Shown here in pieces: positions 27,249 to 36,730 of a DNA stretch of 64,000 nucleotides. Below the pieces are notes generated by a model. It had not been told where the DNA came from. It did no database searches and worked only from the letters and a program-made list of their open reading frames with translations. The stretch's first letter is position 1; every line of letters begins with the position of its first letter. Source of the stretch: Gordonia sputi NBRC 100414 (GTDB lineage Bacteria > Actinomycetota > Actinomycetes > Mycobacteriales > Mycobacteriaceae); the NCBI RefSeq assembly GCF_000248055.1, contig NZ_BAFC01000042.1:29632-93631 (forward strand). Direction: 5' to 3'. The position numbers and the translations under genes were made by a program.

Positions 27249-27929
27249 TTCGCTGGTCTCGATGATCGCTTCCTCGAGCCGGGCGTGATGAACACCCGCG
27301 GCGGCGAGGACGGCCGACGTGTCGCGGGCGGTGAAGGCGTCGAGCAGGTCGGCGTGGTCGGAGTTCAGCTTCGCCTGGGTCGGGGAGTCGACGGACCGCA
27401 TCACCTGGAATGGTTCGGTGAGGTTCCAGGTCGCGTCGAACATGTTGAGTAGACGCGGCATCGCGCACGGGGCGGTCAGCGTGGTGTGGAACCGCCGCGA
27501 CACATCGTGAAAGGCCTTGCCGTCGTTGAACTTCGTTGCGGTCAGGAGTTCCTGGTGAAACTCGGTGGCCGCAGCGATCTGCGCGTCAGTGATGTTCGAG
27601 ACGGATCGGGCGAGAGCGGCCTGCTCGAGCACACCGCGAACGAAGTAGATCTCCTTGAGTTCGGCAAGGGACAGTTGGCTGACGTGATAACCGGAATTGC
27701 GCTGGTGGTCGACGAGACCTTCGCCGACAAGGGTTTTCAGTGCTTCGCGGACAGGGATCGCGCTGACACCAAACGCGTCGGCGATGTCGGCGAGCATGAT
27801 CTGAGTTCCGGGAGGCGCGCCGCCGGAGAGAATCAGTCGACGCAGTTCCTCGAGCACGTTGGCGCGATCGTTGCCCGACCGGGTCTCGGCGAGCTGGACG
27901 AGCAGGCGGTTGGTCATCTTGCTACTCAT
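27219..27929 (-). CDS. GntR-family regulator with FCD domain
   Basis: A 236-aa regulator. The winged helix spans about 20-85 (IMLADIADAFGVSAIPVREA, then LVGEGLVDHQRNSGYHVSQL in parts) and the FCD domain about 90-225 (EIYFVRGVLEQAAL, DVSRRFHTTL, SDHADLLDAF). It starts 8 nt inside the end of the S9 peptidase gene on the same strand, so it is probably expressed with the peptidase and amidotransferase. It may instead regulate the DUF1097/amidohydrolase unit it converges on. Confidence 0.87.
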   Translation of the reverse strand: MSSKMTNRLLVQLAETRSGNDRANVLEELRRLILSGGAPPGTQIMLADIADAFGVSAIPVREALKTLVGEGLVDHQRNSGYHVSQLSLAELKEIYFVRGVLEQAALARSVSNITDAQIAAATEFHQELLTATKFNDGKAFHDVSRRFHTTLTAPCAMPRLLNMFDATWNLTEPFQVMRSVDSPTQAKLNSDHADLLDAFTARDTSAVLAAAGVHHARLEEAIIETSESLGVRPDLG

Positions 27930-29970
27930 GGTGCACGTGCCCCTGCTTGCGGTCTCGAACTTCCCGATGTGCCGACGCAGCAGAGGGGTGACGTGTGATC
28001 CATTGCGCCACAGCCTCGGTGAGTCGCTGCTGATTGTGGCGCTTGACGATCTCGTGGCCCTCGTCGTCGAACATCAGAAGTTCGGCGATCCCGCCGCGGG
28101 CACGCAACTCGTCGACCATCTGCTGGGATTCGCTGACCGGCACGTTGGTGTCGTGTGCGCCGTGGACCACCAGCAGCGGCGCGGTGATGTCGTCGATGCG
28201 GTGGATCGGAGAGAGATCGCGGAGTAGTTCGCGATCGGATTCGGGGTGCCCGTACTTGGTGTACGCCGCGACGGCGATCCACGGTTCGGTGTTCCGGAAG
28301 AACGACTCGAGGTCGCTCATGCCGCAGATCGCGATGCCCGCGGCGAACACTTCGGGATGAAAAGTCAACGCCGCCAACGTGAGGTAACCGCCATAGGAGC
28401 GTCCCGAGACGTAGAGGCGGTCGGGATCGGCAACGCCGGACGAACACACATGCGCCGCACAGTCGGCCGCGTCGTCGATGCCCGCGTACCGGCCGTACCG
28501 GTCGTCGGCGTGAGAGAAGAGACGACCGTAACCCGACGACCCGCGCACATTGGGTGCGAACACCGAGATCCCGGCGTCGACGAGTGGTCCGAACAGGAAC
28601 TGGTAGTCGGGACGGGTCTCGGCCTCGGGGCCGCCGTGGAAGTACAGCAGACACGGCGGCGGGCCCACGTCGGTACTCTTCGCGCGATACAGCCAGCCGG
28701 ACAAGGGCATTCCGTCGCGCGCGGAGAACTCGCGGTACTCCGGACGCAGCGCCGACGACGGGCCGGTGCCGGTGATGACGTCGTCGCGGATTGGGGTCAC
28801 GGTGGATGTCGGCGTGTGCACGAGATGGACGAGCGGTGAGTGCTGTGGGCACGAAATGGTCAGTGCGACAATGGTTCCGGCGGCACTGATCGACAGGTCC
28901 GACGCGACGTCGCCGGGCAGCGGGATCGGTTCGTGCAGGGTCTGATCCGGCAGGGTGAGGATCTGCAGTTCGCTTTGGCCGCCCACGTTCCAGAGCATCG
29001 CGACCGTCGACTGGTCGTTACTGACCGCGAACTCGTCGAGTCCCGCGCCCGCGCGCTGGGCGAGGACACGGAAACGCTTTCCGGTCTTGGAGACCTCGAC
29101 GCCGAGCAGGCGGGGGAACTTGGCATCGAAATCGCTCGTCACCAAGGCCTGCACGCTGTCTAGGTCGCGGCTGGAATCCTGTGGGGGGCCGACGAACACG
29201 AGCGATGGGTGGTCGAATCCCTGGTCGAGGATGTAGCCCTGATCGGTCACCGAGCCGGGGTCGTTGGGCAGGATGGTCGACATCGACATCTCGTCCGAGC
29301 CGGTGGCGTCGTCGGCGTCGTTGCGGCGGAGCAGCAGCATGTCGTGGTATCCGCGCGGGCCGACGCGAAGGAGCGCAGCACCCTTCCAGGAGTCGATCAA
29401 CTCGCCGCCGACGCGGACGTCGAGTATCTCGGTCGCGCCCGTTCCGGGATGTGCGCGAACCGAATACGCCGTGCCGTCGGGGGTCGTCGCGGTGATCAGG
29501 ACCCAGTCGGTGTCCCAGCCGACGAGCGAGACAGTGCCGAACGAACGTCGGGAACCGAGCGTCGCCCGGTTCGACCAGTCGGATTCGGTTTCCTGGCGGT
29601 TGCTCCCGATGCGATGCGACCTGTTGTCGTCGGGATCAGTGGTGACAACCCAGACCTGGTGGTGCTCACCGCCACTCGGCGCCAACTCGACGGCGAGCCA
29701 TTCGCCGTCCATCGAGTGCACGAGCTTGCGGACGGGGCCGGTTGCGGGGACGCTGACCCAGCGCAGCTCGCCGACACCCTCGGGCGACAACACGCGTTGT
29801 GCCGCACGCGGATAGCCTGCGCCGTCGTCGACGATGTAGGCGAATGCCCTGCCGTCCGGCGAGACCGACGGCCCGTAGGTGTGCCACCCGCGATCGTCGA
29901 AGTTGACGAGAGTGGTCTCGTCGACCTGTTCGTCGACGATTCCGGTGTCGGTGATGTCGTCCGCGCTCAC
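27922..29970 (-). CDS. S9-family (prolyl oligopeptidase-like) serine peptidase
   Basis: A 682-aa protein with an N-terminal beta-propeller-like half (about 1-410, repeated short beta segments with SPDGRAFAYIVDD and SMDGEWLAVEL) and a C-terminal alpha/beta hydrolase (about 420-670). The catalytic Ser is in VSGRSYGGYLTL, Asp in VVHGAHDTNVP and His in DDEGHEIVK; the oxyanion-region HGGPEAE is present. No signal peptide is seen, so it is likely cytoplasmic. I chose the GTG at 29970, which overlaps the upstream stop (GTGA); the frame is open further but there it runs through the amidotransferase gene. It may process the dipeptide osmolyte or its precursor. Confidence 0.9.
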   Translation of the reverse strand: MSADDITDTGIVDEQVDETTLVNFDDRGWHTYGPSVSPDGRAFAYIVDDGAGYPRAAQRVLSPEGVGELRWVSVPATGPVRKLVHSMDGEWLAVELAPSGGEHHQVWVVTTDPDDNRSHRIGSNRQETESDWSNRATLGSRRSFGTVSLVGWDTDWVLITATTPDGTAYSVRAHPGTGATEILDVRVGGELIDSWKGAALLRVGPRGYHDMLLLRRNDADDATGSDEMSMSTILPNDPGSVTDQGYILDQGFDHPSLVFVGPPQDSSRDLDSVQALVTSDFDAKFPRLLGVEVSKTGKRFRVLAQRAGAGLDEFAVSNDQSTVAMLWNVGGQSELQILTLPDQTLHEPIPLPGDVASDLSISAAGTIVALTISCPQHSPLVHLVHTPTSTVTPIRDDVITGTGPSSALRPEYREFSARDGMPLSGWLYRAKSTDVGPPPCLLYFHGGPEAETRPDYQFLFGPLVDAGISVFAPNVRGSSGYGRLFSHADDRYGRYAGIDDAADCAAHVCSSGVADPDRLYVSGRSYGGYLTLAALTFHPEVFAAGIAICGMSDLESFFRNTEPWIAVAAYTKYGHPESDRELLRDLSPIHRIDDITAPLLVVHGAHDTNVPVSESQQMVDELRARGGIAELLMFDDEGHEIVKRHNQQRLTEAVAQWITRHPSAASAHREVRDRKQGHVHHE

Positions 29971-31769
29971 CGTGGGGTGATGTCTTCCATGGCCTGCAGC
30001 CACATTTCGAGTACGGCGAGCTGCCACAACTCGTTGGAATCGAGCGTGGTGCGTGTGCCGTTGGGATCGGCAAACAACCGGTCGAGGGTCTCGGGCCGGT
30101 ACAGGGCACGGTCTTTCGCCGACTGCGCGTGCAGGGTGTCGGTGACGAGATCGAGTACGCCGCCCTCGAGGTGACGGATGCCGGGGACGGGGAAGTAGCC
30201 CTTGGTGCGGTCGATCACCGCTGCGGGCAACAACTTTCGAGATGCTTCCTTGAGCACCCCTTTGCCGCTCGGATTCAGCTTGAGGTCGGGCGGGCATGTC
30301 GCGGCGAGCTCGACGAATTGGTGGTCGAGGAACGGCACACGTGCTTCGAGGCCCCACGCCATCGTCATCGTGTCGACTCGTTTCACCGGGTCGTCGACCA
30401 GCATGACGGTGGTGTCGAGACGCAACGCGGCGTCGACGGCCGAATCCGCACCGGGGGCGGACTGGTGTGCGAGTGCGAATTCCCAACTGGGGTCGTAGTT
30501 GCTGTCGCCGAGCAGGTACTGATCGTTGAGCAGCGCCAGGATATCGGCGTGCGAGCGGTCGAAGAAGACCTCGCGGTAGGCCTTGGTGGTCTCTTCGCGT
30601 GCGATCCCCTGCAGCGGGGGATACCACGAGTAGCCGCCGAGGATCTCGTCGGCGCCCTGCCCTGACTGCACGACCTTGATCGACTTGCTGACCTCCTGCG
30701 ACAGGAGATAGAAGGCGACGCAGTCGTGGCTGATCATGGGCTCGCTCATGGCCGCGATGGTGTCGGGGACGGCGGGCAGGAGGCGATCGGTGCCGATGTG
30801 GATCTTGTGGTGATCGGTGCCGAACGTGTCGGCGATGAGGTCGGAGTAGGCGTACTCGTCGCCGGATTCGCCTCCCGCGGAATCGAATCCGATGCTGAAC
30901 GTCGCGAGATCCTTCTGCCCCTGCTCGGCGAGCAGTGCCACGACCAACGACGAATCGATTCCGCCGGAGAGCAGCACGCCGACGGGGACGTCGGCGACCA
31001 TGCGACGTCGAACCGAGGTGCGCAGCGAATCCATCAGTTCGTCCTGCCAGCGCACCGCATCCCAGTCGGCACGGCTGGGGTCGGGCGCGAAAACCGGTTC
31101 CCAGTAACGACGTTCGGTGCTGCGTCCGTCGGGCTGGATGACGCGCACGGTGGCCGGCGGCAACTTGCGCACGCCGTTGTAGATGGTGTGGGGTGCGGGA
31201 ACCACGGCGTGGAAGCTGAAATAGTGATGCAGCGCAACACGATCGAGCGTCGTGTCGACATCGCCCGCGCGCAGGAGCGCCTGCAACGACGACGCGAAGC
31301 GCAGCCGTCCGGGAGTCTCCGAGAGATAGAGCGGTTTGATTCCCAGCCGGTCGCGCGCGAGGGTCACCACACCGGAGTCGGTGTCGACGACGGCGAACGC
31401 GAACATCCCGATGAGGTGATCGACGCAGTCGGTGCCCCACGCGTGGAACGCCTTGATGATCACTTCACTGTCGGCGTGGGAGAAGAAGCGGTAGCCCTTG
31501 CCCTCGAGTTCTGCGCGCAGTTCCTTGTAGTTGTAGATGCAGCCGTTGAACACCATCGCGAGACCGAGTTCGGAGTCGACCATCGGCTGCGCGCCGCGTT
31601 CGGACAGGTCGATGATCTTGAGCCGTCGATGCCCGAGTGCCACCGACCCCTTCACGAACAGTCCTGAACCGTCGGGACCGCGACGGGTCATCGAGCAGGT
31701 CATGGTGTCGACCGCAGAGGCGTCGGGCGCCGAGCCGTCGAACCGGATTTCACCGCAGATGCCACACAT
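29967..31769 (-). CDS. N-acetylglutaminylglutamine amidotransferase (AsnB-type)
   Basis: A 600-aa class II glutamine amidotransferase. Cys2 is the glutaminase nucleophile (MCGICGEIRFDG), with RRGPDGSG and FNGCIYNYKELR further on. The synthetase half has the PP-loop VLLSGGIDSSLV and SGQGADEILGGYSWYPPL. Runs such as HRRLKIIDLSERGAQPMVD and HHYFSFHAVVPAPHTI are characteristic of the branch that makes the osmoprotectant N-acetylglutaminylglutamine amide, not of ordinary asparagine synthetases. Its usual partner, the acetyl-dipeptide synthetase, is absent from this window. The S9 peptidase is translationally coupled downstream. Confidence 0.85.
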   Translation of the reverse strand: MCGICGEIRFDGSAPDASAVDTMTCSMTRRGPDGSGLFVKGSVALGHRRLKIIDLSERGAQPMVDSELGLAMVFNGCIYNYKELRAELEGKGYRFFSHADSEVIIKAFHAWGTDCVDHLIGMFAFAVVDTDSGVVTLARDRLGIKPLYLSETPGRLRFASSLQALLRAGDVDTTLDRVALHHYFSFHAVVPAPHTIYNGVRKLPPATVRVIQPDGRSTERRYWEPVFAPDPSRADWDAVRWQDELMDSLRTSVRRRMVADVPVGVLLSGGIDSSLVVALLAEQGQKDLATFSIGFDSAGGESGDEYAYSDLIADTFGTDHHKIHIGTDRLLPAVPDTIAAMSEPMISHDCVAFYLLSQEVSKSIKVVQSGQGADEILGGYSWYPPLQGIAREETTKAYREVFFDRSHADILALLNDQYLLGDSNYDPSWEFALAHQSAPGADSAVDAALRLDTTVMLVDDPVKRVDTMTMAWGLEARVPFLDHQFVELAATCPPDLKLNPSGKGVLKEASRKLLPAAVIDRTKGYFPVPGIRHLEGGVLDLVTDTLHAQSAKDRALYRPETLDRLFADPNGTRTTLDSNELWQLAVLEMWLQAMEDITPR

Positions 31770-31848
31770 GTAGTCAGTCCTCTCGGTTGCTTGACTTGTT
31801 CAGCCTAGGAGTTTCGCCAGGGCCCGGCAGGGCGAGTGGTGCGCCAGG

Positions 31849-32370
31849 TCACGCGGTCGGCGTGACCCAGGTGGTGATCTCGCAGTGGACGACCTCGACG
31901 CCCCGCGTGTCGGTGATCGAAATCGACACCACCACATCGCGTCCGGAGTCGATGTCGGCGAAGTCGACGGGTTCTGCGAGCGTGGCGACGGCCGACAGGC
32001 GGGTGGTCGCCTTGGTCAGGTAGTCGGCGGTCATTCCCTTCGGAATCCACCGATGCGTCGTCGGTGTTGTCGCCTCCATCAGCATGCCCATCGCAACCTC
32101 GGCGAGGTTGCAGGCAGCGATGGCGTGGAAGGTGTGGATGTGGTTGTAGACGCCGAACCACTTGGGTGCGGTGACCTTGCAGTATCCGGGCTGCATCTCG
32201 TCGACGAACGGCAGGATCGTGCCGAAGTACGGCACGCGCACCGACATCCCGAGGGAGAAGAGCGTCTTTCCGAGCGCGTTGTCGGGAAGTTTTCGGCGCA
32301 ATGCGTAGGTGGGCGAGAGAGCAGCGCGGGTCACGGGCGTTGGCGTTGATGACGATTTGGCGTCGGACAT
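31849..32370 (-). CDS. DUF4442 hotdog-fold protein (thioesterase-like)
   Basis: A 173-aa protein of the DUF4442 family, a hotdog-fold group related to acyl-CoA thioesterases. Recognisable parts are PYFGTILPFVDEMQPGYCKV, NHIHTFHAIAACNLAEVAMG and IPKGMTADYLTKATT. There is no direct evidence for the substrate; a housekeeping acyl-thioester role is a guess from the fold. It is 79 bp upstream of the amidotransferase on the same strand and only 36 bp from the divergent carrier gene. Confidence 0.8.
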   Translation of the reverse strand: MSDAKSSSTPTPVTRAALSPTYALRRKLPDNALGKTLFSLGMSVRVPYFGTILPFVDEMQPGYCKVTAPKWFGVYNHIHTFHAIAACNLAEVAMGMLMEATTPTTHRWIPKGMTADYLTKATTRLSAVATLAEPVDFADIDSGRDVVVSISITDTRGVEVVHCEITTWVTPTA

Positions 32371-32406
32371 TGCCCGGATGCTACTCGGGCGAGGAACCTT
32401 GATGGG

Positions 32407-33969
32407 GTGACGCCTCCTTCCGAGAAGGACCCACCGCCCTCAGATCACCCGGATTCGACCGACCAGCCCAGTTCGACCGAGCAGTCCGATGCGACCGATC
32501 ACGGCGATTCGGACAGCCCGACGTCGAGCGCCGACCACGCCGAACACCCGCACCACTTCCATCTCAGCCCCACGTGGTGGCGCGGTGGCATTCCGCTGAT
32601 CGTCGGCGTGATCATCTACTTCATCCCGGCTCCGGCAGGCGTCGACGCCAACGGCATGCACATGCTCGGGATCTTCGTCGCGACGATCCTGGGACTCATC
32701 CTGCAGCCGCTGCCGACGGGTTCGGTGGCGATCATCGGGCTCGCGCTGGCGATGGTCACCAAGACGATGACGCCCAAAGAGGCGCTCGCGGGCTTCTCGA
32801 ACACGACCATCTGGCTCATCGTCGCGTCGTTCTTCATCGCCGAGGCGTTCATCGTCACGGGTCTCGGGCGTCGGGTTGCGCTGATCTTCGTGCGCGCGAT
32901 CGGCAAGTCGAGTCTCGGGTTGGCGTACGGGATGGGGATCGCCGATCTCATCCTCGCCCCCGCGACGCCGTCGAACACCGCACGCGCGGGCGGAGTGATC
33001 TACCCGATCGTGCGATCGCTCGCCGAACTCGTCGACTCGACGCCGAAGACCGACGCCTCGCGGCGCAAGCTCGGCGCCTACCTGATGCTGACGGCGCTGC
33101 AGGTCAACGTGGTCACCTCCGCCATGTTCCTCACCGCGATGGCGGGAAATCCGCTGGCCCAGGAGGCCGCGGAGAAGATGAAGATCGAGATCACCTGGGG
33201 CAATTGGGCTCTCGCCGCGATCGTTCCCGGTCTCGTCAGCCTCGTCGCGACGCCGTGGGTGATGTCGAAGATCTACGCGCCGACGCTCAAGAAGACACCG
33301 GAGGCCCCCGCCCTCGCGCGCGACGAACTGAAGAAGAGTGGCTCGATGTCGCGCAACGAGTGGATTCTCGCCGCCACGTTCGTGCTGCTGCTCGTCCTCT
33401 GGTGTCTTGGCAAACAACTGAACGTCGACGCCACGACCACCGCCTTCGCGGGCATCGCGATTCTTCTCGTCACCGGGGTGCTGACGTGGAAGGACATCGT
33501 CACCGACACCGGAGCGTGGCAGACGCTGATCTTCTTCGGTGTGCTTGTCGCGATGGCCGACGAACTCCGCAAGCTCAAGGTGATCGACTGGGTCGGCGAC
33601 AAGGTGGCCTCCAGCGTCGACGGCCTGCCGTGGCTGGTTGCGTTCGCCGTCCTCACGCTCGTCTACTTCTACGTGCACTATCTGTTCGCGTCGAACACCG
33701 CGCAGATCGTCGCGATGTATGCCGTGTTCCTCGGTGCGGCGGTCGCCACCGGAGCGCCGCCGCTGTTCAGTGCGCTGGTCTTCGGTTTCATCGGCAGCCT
33801 GTTCGGCGGATTGGCGCACTACTCGTCCGGTCCGGCCGGTGTCATGTACGGGTCGGGCTACATCAAGACCAGTGAGTGGTTCCGCGTCGGCTTCCTGATG
33901 TCGGTGGTCAACATCATCATCTGGACCGCGATCGGCGCGCCGTGGATGAAACTCATCGGGATCTGGTGA
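32407..33969 (+). CDS. DASS-family (SLC13-like) dicarboxylate carrier
   Basis: A 520-aa anion transporter. The first ~55 residues are very rich in Ser, Asp, His and Pro and look disordered; about 12 membrane helices follow. Family elements are GFSNTTIWLIVASFFIAEAF, APATPSNTARAGGVIYPI (the substrate/ion-binding SNT motif) and VYFYVHYLFASNTAQIVAM (second SNT). The 2-oxoglutarate/malate translocator branch fits best. It converges on the sdhCAB operon, 3 bp apart at the ends, so uptake of C4-dicarboxylates and their oxidation are physically linked. The start is a GTG with AGGA about 9 nt upstream. Confidence 0.9.
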   Translation: MTPPSEKDPPPSDHPDSTDQPSSTEQSDATDHGDSDSPTSSADHAEHPHHFHLSPTWWRGGIPLIVGVIIYFIPAPAGVDANGMHMLGIFVATILGLILQPLPTGSVAIIGLALAMVTKTMTPKEALAGFSNTTIWLIVASFFIAEAFIVTGLGRRVALIFVRAIGKSSLGLAYGMGIADLILAPATPSNTARAGGVIYPIVRSLAELVDSTPKTDASRRKLGAYLMLTALQVNVVTSAMFLTAMAGNPLAQEAAEKMKIEITWGNWALAAIVPGLVSLVATPWVMSKIYAPTLKKTPEAPALARDELKKSGSMSRNEWILAATFVLLLVLWCLGKQLNVDATTTAFAGIAILLVTGVLTWKDIVTDTGAWQTLIFFGVLVAMADELRKLKVIDWVGDKVASSVDGLPWLVAFAVLTLVYFYVHYLFASNTAQIVAMYAVFLGAAVATGAPPLFSALVFGFIGSLFGGLAHYSSGPAGVMYGSGYIKTSEWFRVGFLMSVVNIIIWTAIGAPWMKLIGIW

Positions 33970-33972
33970 CGC

Positions 33973-34718
33973 TCAATTCGCCTTGCGGCGCAATCCGAAT
34001 CGCAACGCCTCGCGGTTGACCCCGGCGACGGCGTCGAGCGGAATCCCGGCCGGACAGACGTCGGCGCACTCCCCGTAGGTGGAGCACGGGCCGAAGTCCT
34101 GTTCCATCTGCCCGGTGATCGCGTGCGCCCGCCTGCCACGCTCCTGTTTGCTCTGGGTCAGTGCGGCCAGATGGAGCAGTTTGGCGCCCGCGAACAGGTG
34201 CGCGGCACCGTTGGGGCAGGCGGCGACACATGCGCCGCAGCCGATGCAGGCCGCGTAATCGAGGGCCTTCTCGCTGGTGTTGTGGTCGACGAGTTCGGCG
34301 TCGGCATCGGGGGCCTGACCCGCCGCAACCGCGACGTGCCCGCCGGCTTCGATCACCCTGTCGAGTGCGGACCGGTCGACGACGAGGTCGCGGATGACCG
34401 GAAAACTGCTCGCGCGCAACGGTTCCAGCCGCAGGTCGCGCCGTCGAAGTGTCGGAGGTGTTGTCGACACGACGGCGTGTTGGGTGTCGGACCATGTGGG
34501 CGCCCGTTCACCATCATCCCGCAGGCGCCGCACACGCCTTCGCGGCAGTCGGAGTCGAAGGCGATGGGTTGCTCGCCCGCGTCGACGAGATGATCGTTGA
34601 GGCGGTCGAGGACGTCGAGCAGTGACATCTCGGCCGTCGCGTCGTCGACCACGTAAGTCTCGAAACGCCCGTCGTCGTCGGCGTCGGCCTGCCGCCAGGC
34701 TTCGATGGTGATTCTCAT
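33973..34718 (-). pseudogene. sdhB: Succinate dehydrogenase iron-sulfur subunit, apparent one-base frameshift
   Basis: Two overlapping frames each hold half of an SdhB. The first (from ATG 34718) carries the [2Fe-2S] ligands in CREGVCGACGMM and SCRQHLRHFDG; the second carries RRDLRLEPLRAS through CIGCGACVAACP and CSTYGECADVCP, the [4Fe-4S] and [3Fe-4S] ligands. The switch is at about 34436-34442, where the coding strand reads GAC GGC GC GAC CTG: one base short of a codon. Restoring one base gives 747 nt, or 248 aa, the usual family length. All cluster cysteines are conserved, so this is either a very recent mutation or a base-call error. It follows sdhA by 24 bp. Confidence 0.85.
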
Positions 34719-34742
34719 GCCGGCATCCTCACTGATCAAGTC

Positions 34743-36728
34743 TCACTTGTAGTTTCGTGTCTGCAACGGCACCGCACTGAACTCGAGTGGTTCGCGGTGG
34801 CGGATCTGCTCCCCGGTCGGCGTGGTCTCCCACGCGGAGGCGAAGGTCCAATGCTCGTCGTCGCGCAGCGCCTCGCCCTGCGCGGTCTGGTGTTCGACGC
34901 GGAAGTGCGCGCCGCACGACTCGTCGCGATCGAGCGCGTCGAGGCACATCAGTTCTGCGAGTTCCATGAAATCGGCGACGCGGCCCGCCCGTTCGAGTTC
35001 CTGATTGAACTGCGCGCCGCTGCCGACAACCCGTACGTCGGACCAGAATTCGTCGCGCAGCTCGCGGATCTCGGCGATGGCCGTCGTCAACGAGTCGGCG
35101 CTGCGCATGACGCCGCAGCCGCGATAGAGGATCTCGCCGAGCCTGCGGTGGAAGCGGTCGGGGCCGGTGGTTCCGTCGACCGCGATCAGCCGGGATATCC
35201 GATCACACACCGATGTGACCGCGTGCTGCACAGCCTCGTGATCGAGTGGCAGCGGTTGCTCACCGAGCAGGGGCGCAAGGTAATTCGGCACCGAGTAGGG
35301 CAGGGTGAACCAGCCGTCGACGCATGCCGACAGCAGCGAGTTGGCGCCGAGGCGGTTGGCGCCGTGGTAGCCCCACCCCACCTCTCCGCCGACGAAAAGA
35401 CCTGGGATCGACGACATCTGGTCGAAGTCCGACCAGAGGCCGCCCATGGTGAAGTGAGCCGCAGGCGCGATACGCATCGGGACTTCGTAGGGGTCTTCGC
35501 CGGTGGCGTCGCGGTACATCGAGAAAAGATTGCCGTAGCGCTCGGAGATGGTCGATTTGCCAAGGCGCGCAAGGGCGTCGGCGAAGTCGAGGTAGACGCT
35601 GTTGTGCAGCGGCCCCACTCCGTGCCCGCCGTTGATCTCGGTCACGGCCGCCCGCGATGCGACGTCGCGCGGGGTGAGGTTGCCGTAGGCGGGGTAGCGG
35701 CGTTCGAGGTAATAGTCGCGCTCGGCGTCGGGGATGTCGCCGGGCGGACGGTCGTCGTGCTCCTTCTTCGGAACCCAGATGCGGCCGTCGTTGCGTAGCG
35801 ACTCGCTCATCAACGTCGTCTTGGACTGCCACTCCGCGCTCACCGGCAGCGCGGTGGGGTGGAACTGGATGAACGACGGCGATGCCAGCAGCGCACCACG
35901 ACGATGGGCACGCCACGACGCCGTCGCGTTGCAGTTGCGCGCGAGCGTCGACTGGAAGTAGACGGTGCCGTACCCGCCGGTCGCGAGCACGACGGCGTGC
36001 GCGGTCTGCGCGGTGATCTCGCCGGTCACCAGGTCGCGGACGACGATGCCTTGCGCACGACCTTCCGCCACGATCAGATCGAGCATCTCCTGGCGGGTGT
36101 GGAGGGTGACGGTGCCCGCCGCGACCTGTCGGAGCAAGGCCTGCGACGCCGCGACCTGCAACTGCTGGCCGGTCTGGCCGCGCGTGTAGTAGGTGCGCGA
36201 CACCTGCACCCCGCCGAAGCTGCGGGTGGCCAACGATCCGCCGTACTCGCGGGCAAAGGGCGCGCCGATGGCGTTGAGGTGATCGATGACCCGCACCGAC
36301 TCCTCAGCGAGGCGGAAGGCGTCGGCCTCGCGGCCACGGAAATCGCCACCCTTGACGGTGTCGACGACAAAGCGGTGCACCGAGTCGTTGTCGACCTTGC
36401 GTGCGCGTGCGGCATTGATGCCGCCCTGCGCGGCGACGCTGTGGGCTCGCCGCGGGGCGTCGTGGAAGGTGAACGACGACACGTTGTAGCCGAGTTCGCC
36501 CAGAGCGGCGGCACATCCGGCTCCCGCCAGACCGGTACCCACCACGATCACGGTGAACTTGCGCCGATTGAGCGGGCCGACGAGCTTGTAGGCGTCGCGT
36601 CGACGCTGCCACGCGGTTGCCGGGTCGCCGTCGGGGACTCCGCCGGTCAGGTCGGTGCCGATGCGGCGGAGGTCGTCGAGGTCGGCCTCGAGATCAGACG
36701 TCGCGGCGTCGGGTGCGGTGTGCGTCAT
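34743..36728 (-). CDS. sdhA: Succinate dehydrogenase flavoprotein subunit
   Basis: A 661-aa flavoprotein. FAD-binding VIVVGTGLAGAGCAAALGELG is near residue 62, with the covalent-FAD histidine region RRAHSVAAQGGINAA soon after; FIQFHPTALP and the catalytic-region RYPAYGNLTPRDVASRA follow, and GYHGANRLGANSLLSACVDG lies near residue 445. The long form with this arrangement is the type that works with one diheme cytochrome b subunit (Bacillus/Sdh1-like). The ATG at 36728 is 2 bp after the sdhC stop. The long frame continuing to 37229 lies inside sdhC. Confidence 0.94.
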   Translation of the reverse strand: MTHTAPDAATSDLEADLDDLRRIGTDLTGGVPDGDPATAWQRRRDAYKLVGPLNRRKFTVIVVGTGLAGAGCAAALGELGYNVSSFTFHDAPRRAHSVAAQGGINAARARKVDNDSVHRFVVDTVKGGDFRGREADAFRLAEESVRVIDHLNAIGAPFAREYGGSLATRSFGGVQVSRTYYTRGQTGQQLQVAASQALLRQVAAGTVTLHTRQEMLDLIVAEGRAQGIVVRDLVTGEITAQTAHAVVLATGGYGTVYFQSTLARNCNATASWRAHRRGALLASPSFIQFHPTALPVSAEWQSKTTLMSESLRNDGRIWVPKKEHDDRPPGDIPDAERDYYLERRYPAYGNLTPRDVASRAAVTEINGGHGVGPLHNSVYLDFADALARLGKSTISERYGNLFSMYRDATGEDPYEVPMRIAPAAHFTMGGLWSDFDQMSSIPGLFVGGEVGWGYHGANRLGANSLLSACVDGWFTLPYSVPNYLAPLLGEQPLPLDHEAVQHAVTSVCDRISRLIAVDGTTGPDRFHRRLGEILYRGCGVMRSADSLTTAIAEIRELRDEFWSDVRVVGSGAQFNQELERAGRVADFMELAELMCLDALDRDESCGAHFRVEHQTAQGEALRDDEHWTFASAWETTPTGEQIRHREPLEFSAVPLQTRNYK

Positions 36729-36730
36729 CG

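Noticed and set aside
27922..31440. A single 1172-residue minus-strand protein
   Set aside because: The first ~490 residues are Arg-rich shadow sequence opposite to the frame of the amidotransferase gene. The S9 peptidase proper starts at GTG 29970, overlapping the upstream stop.
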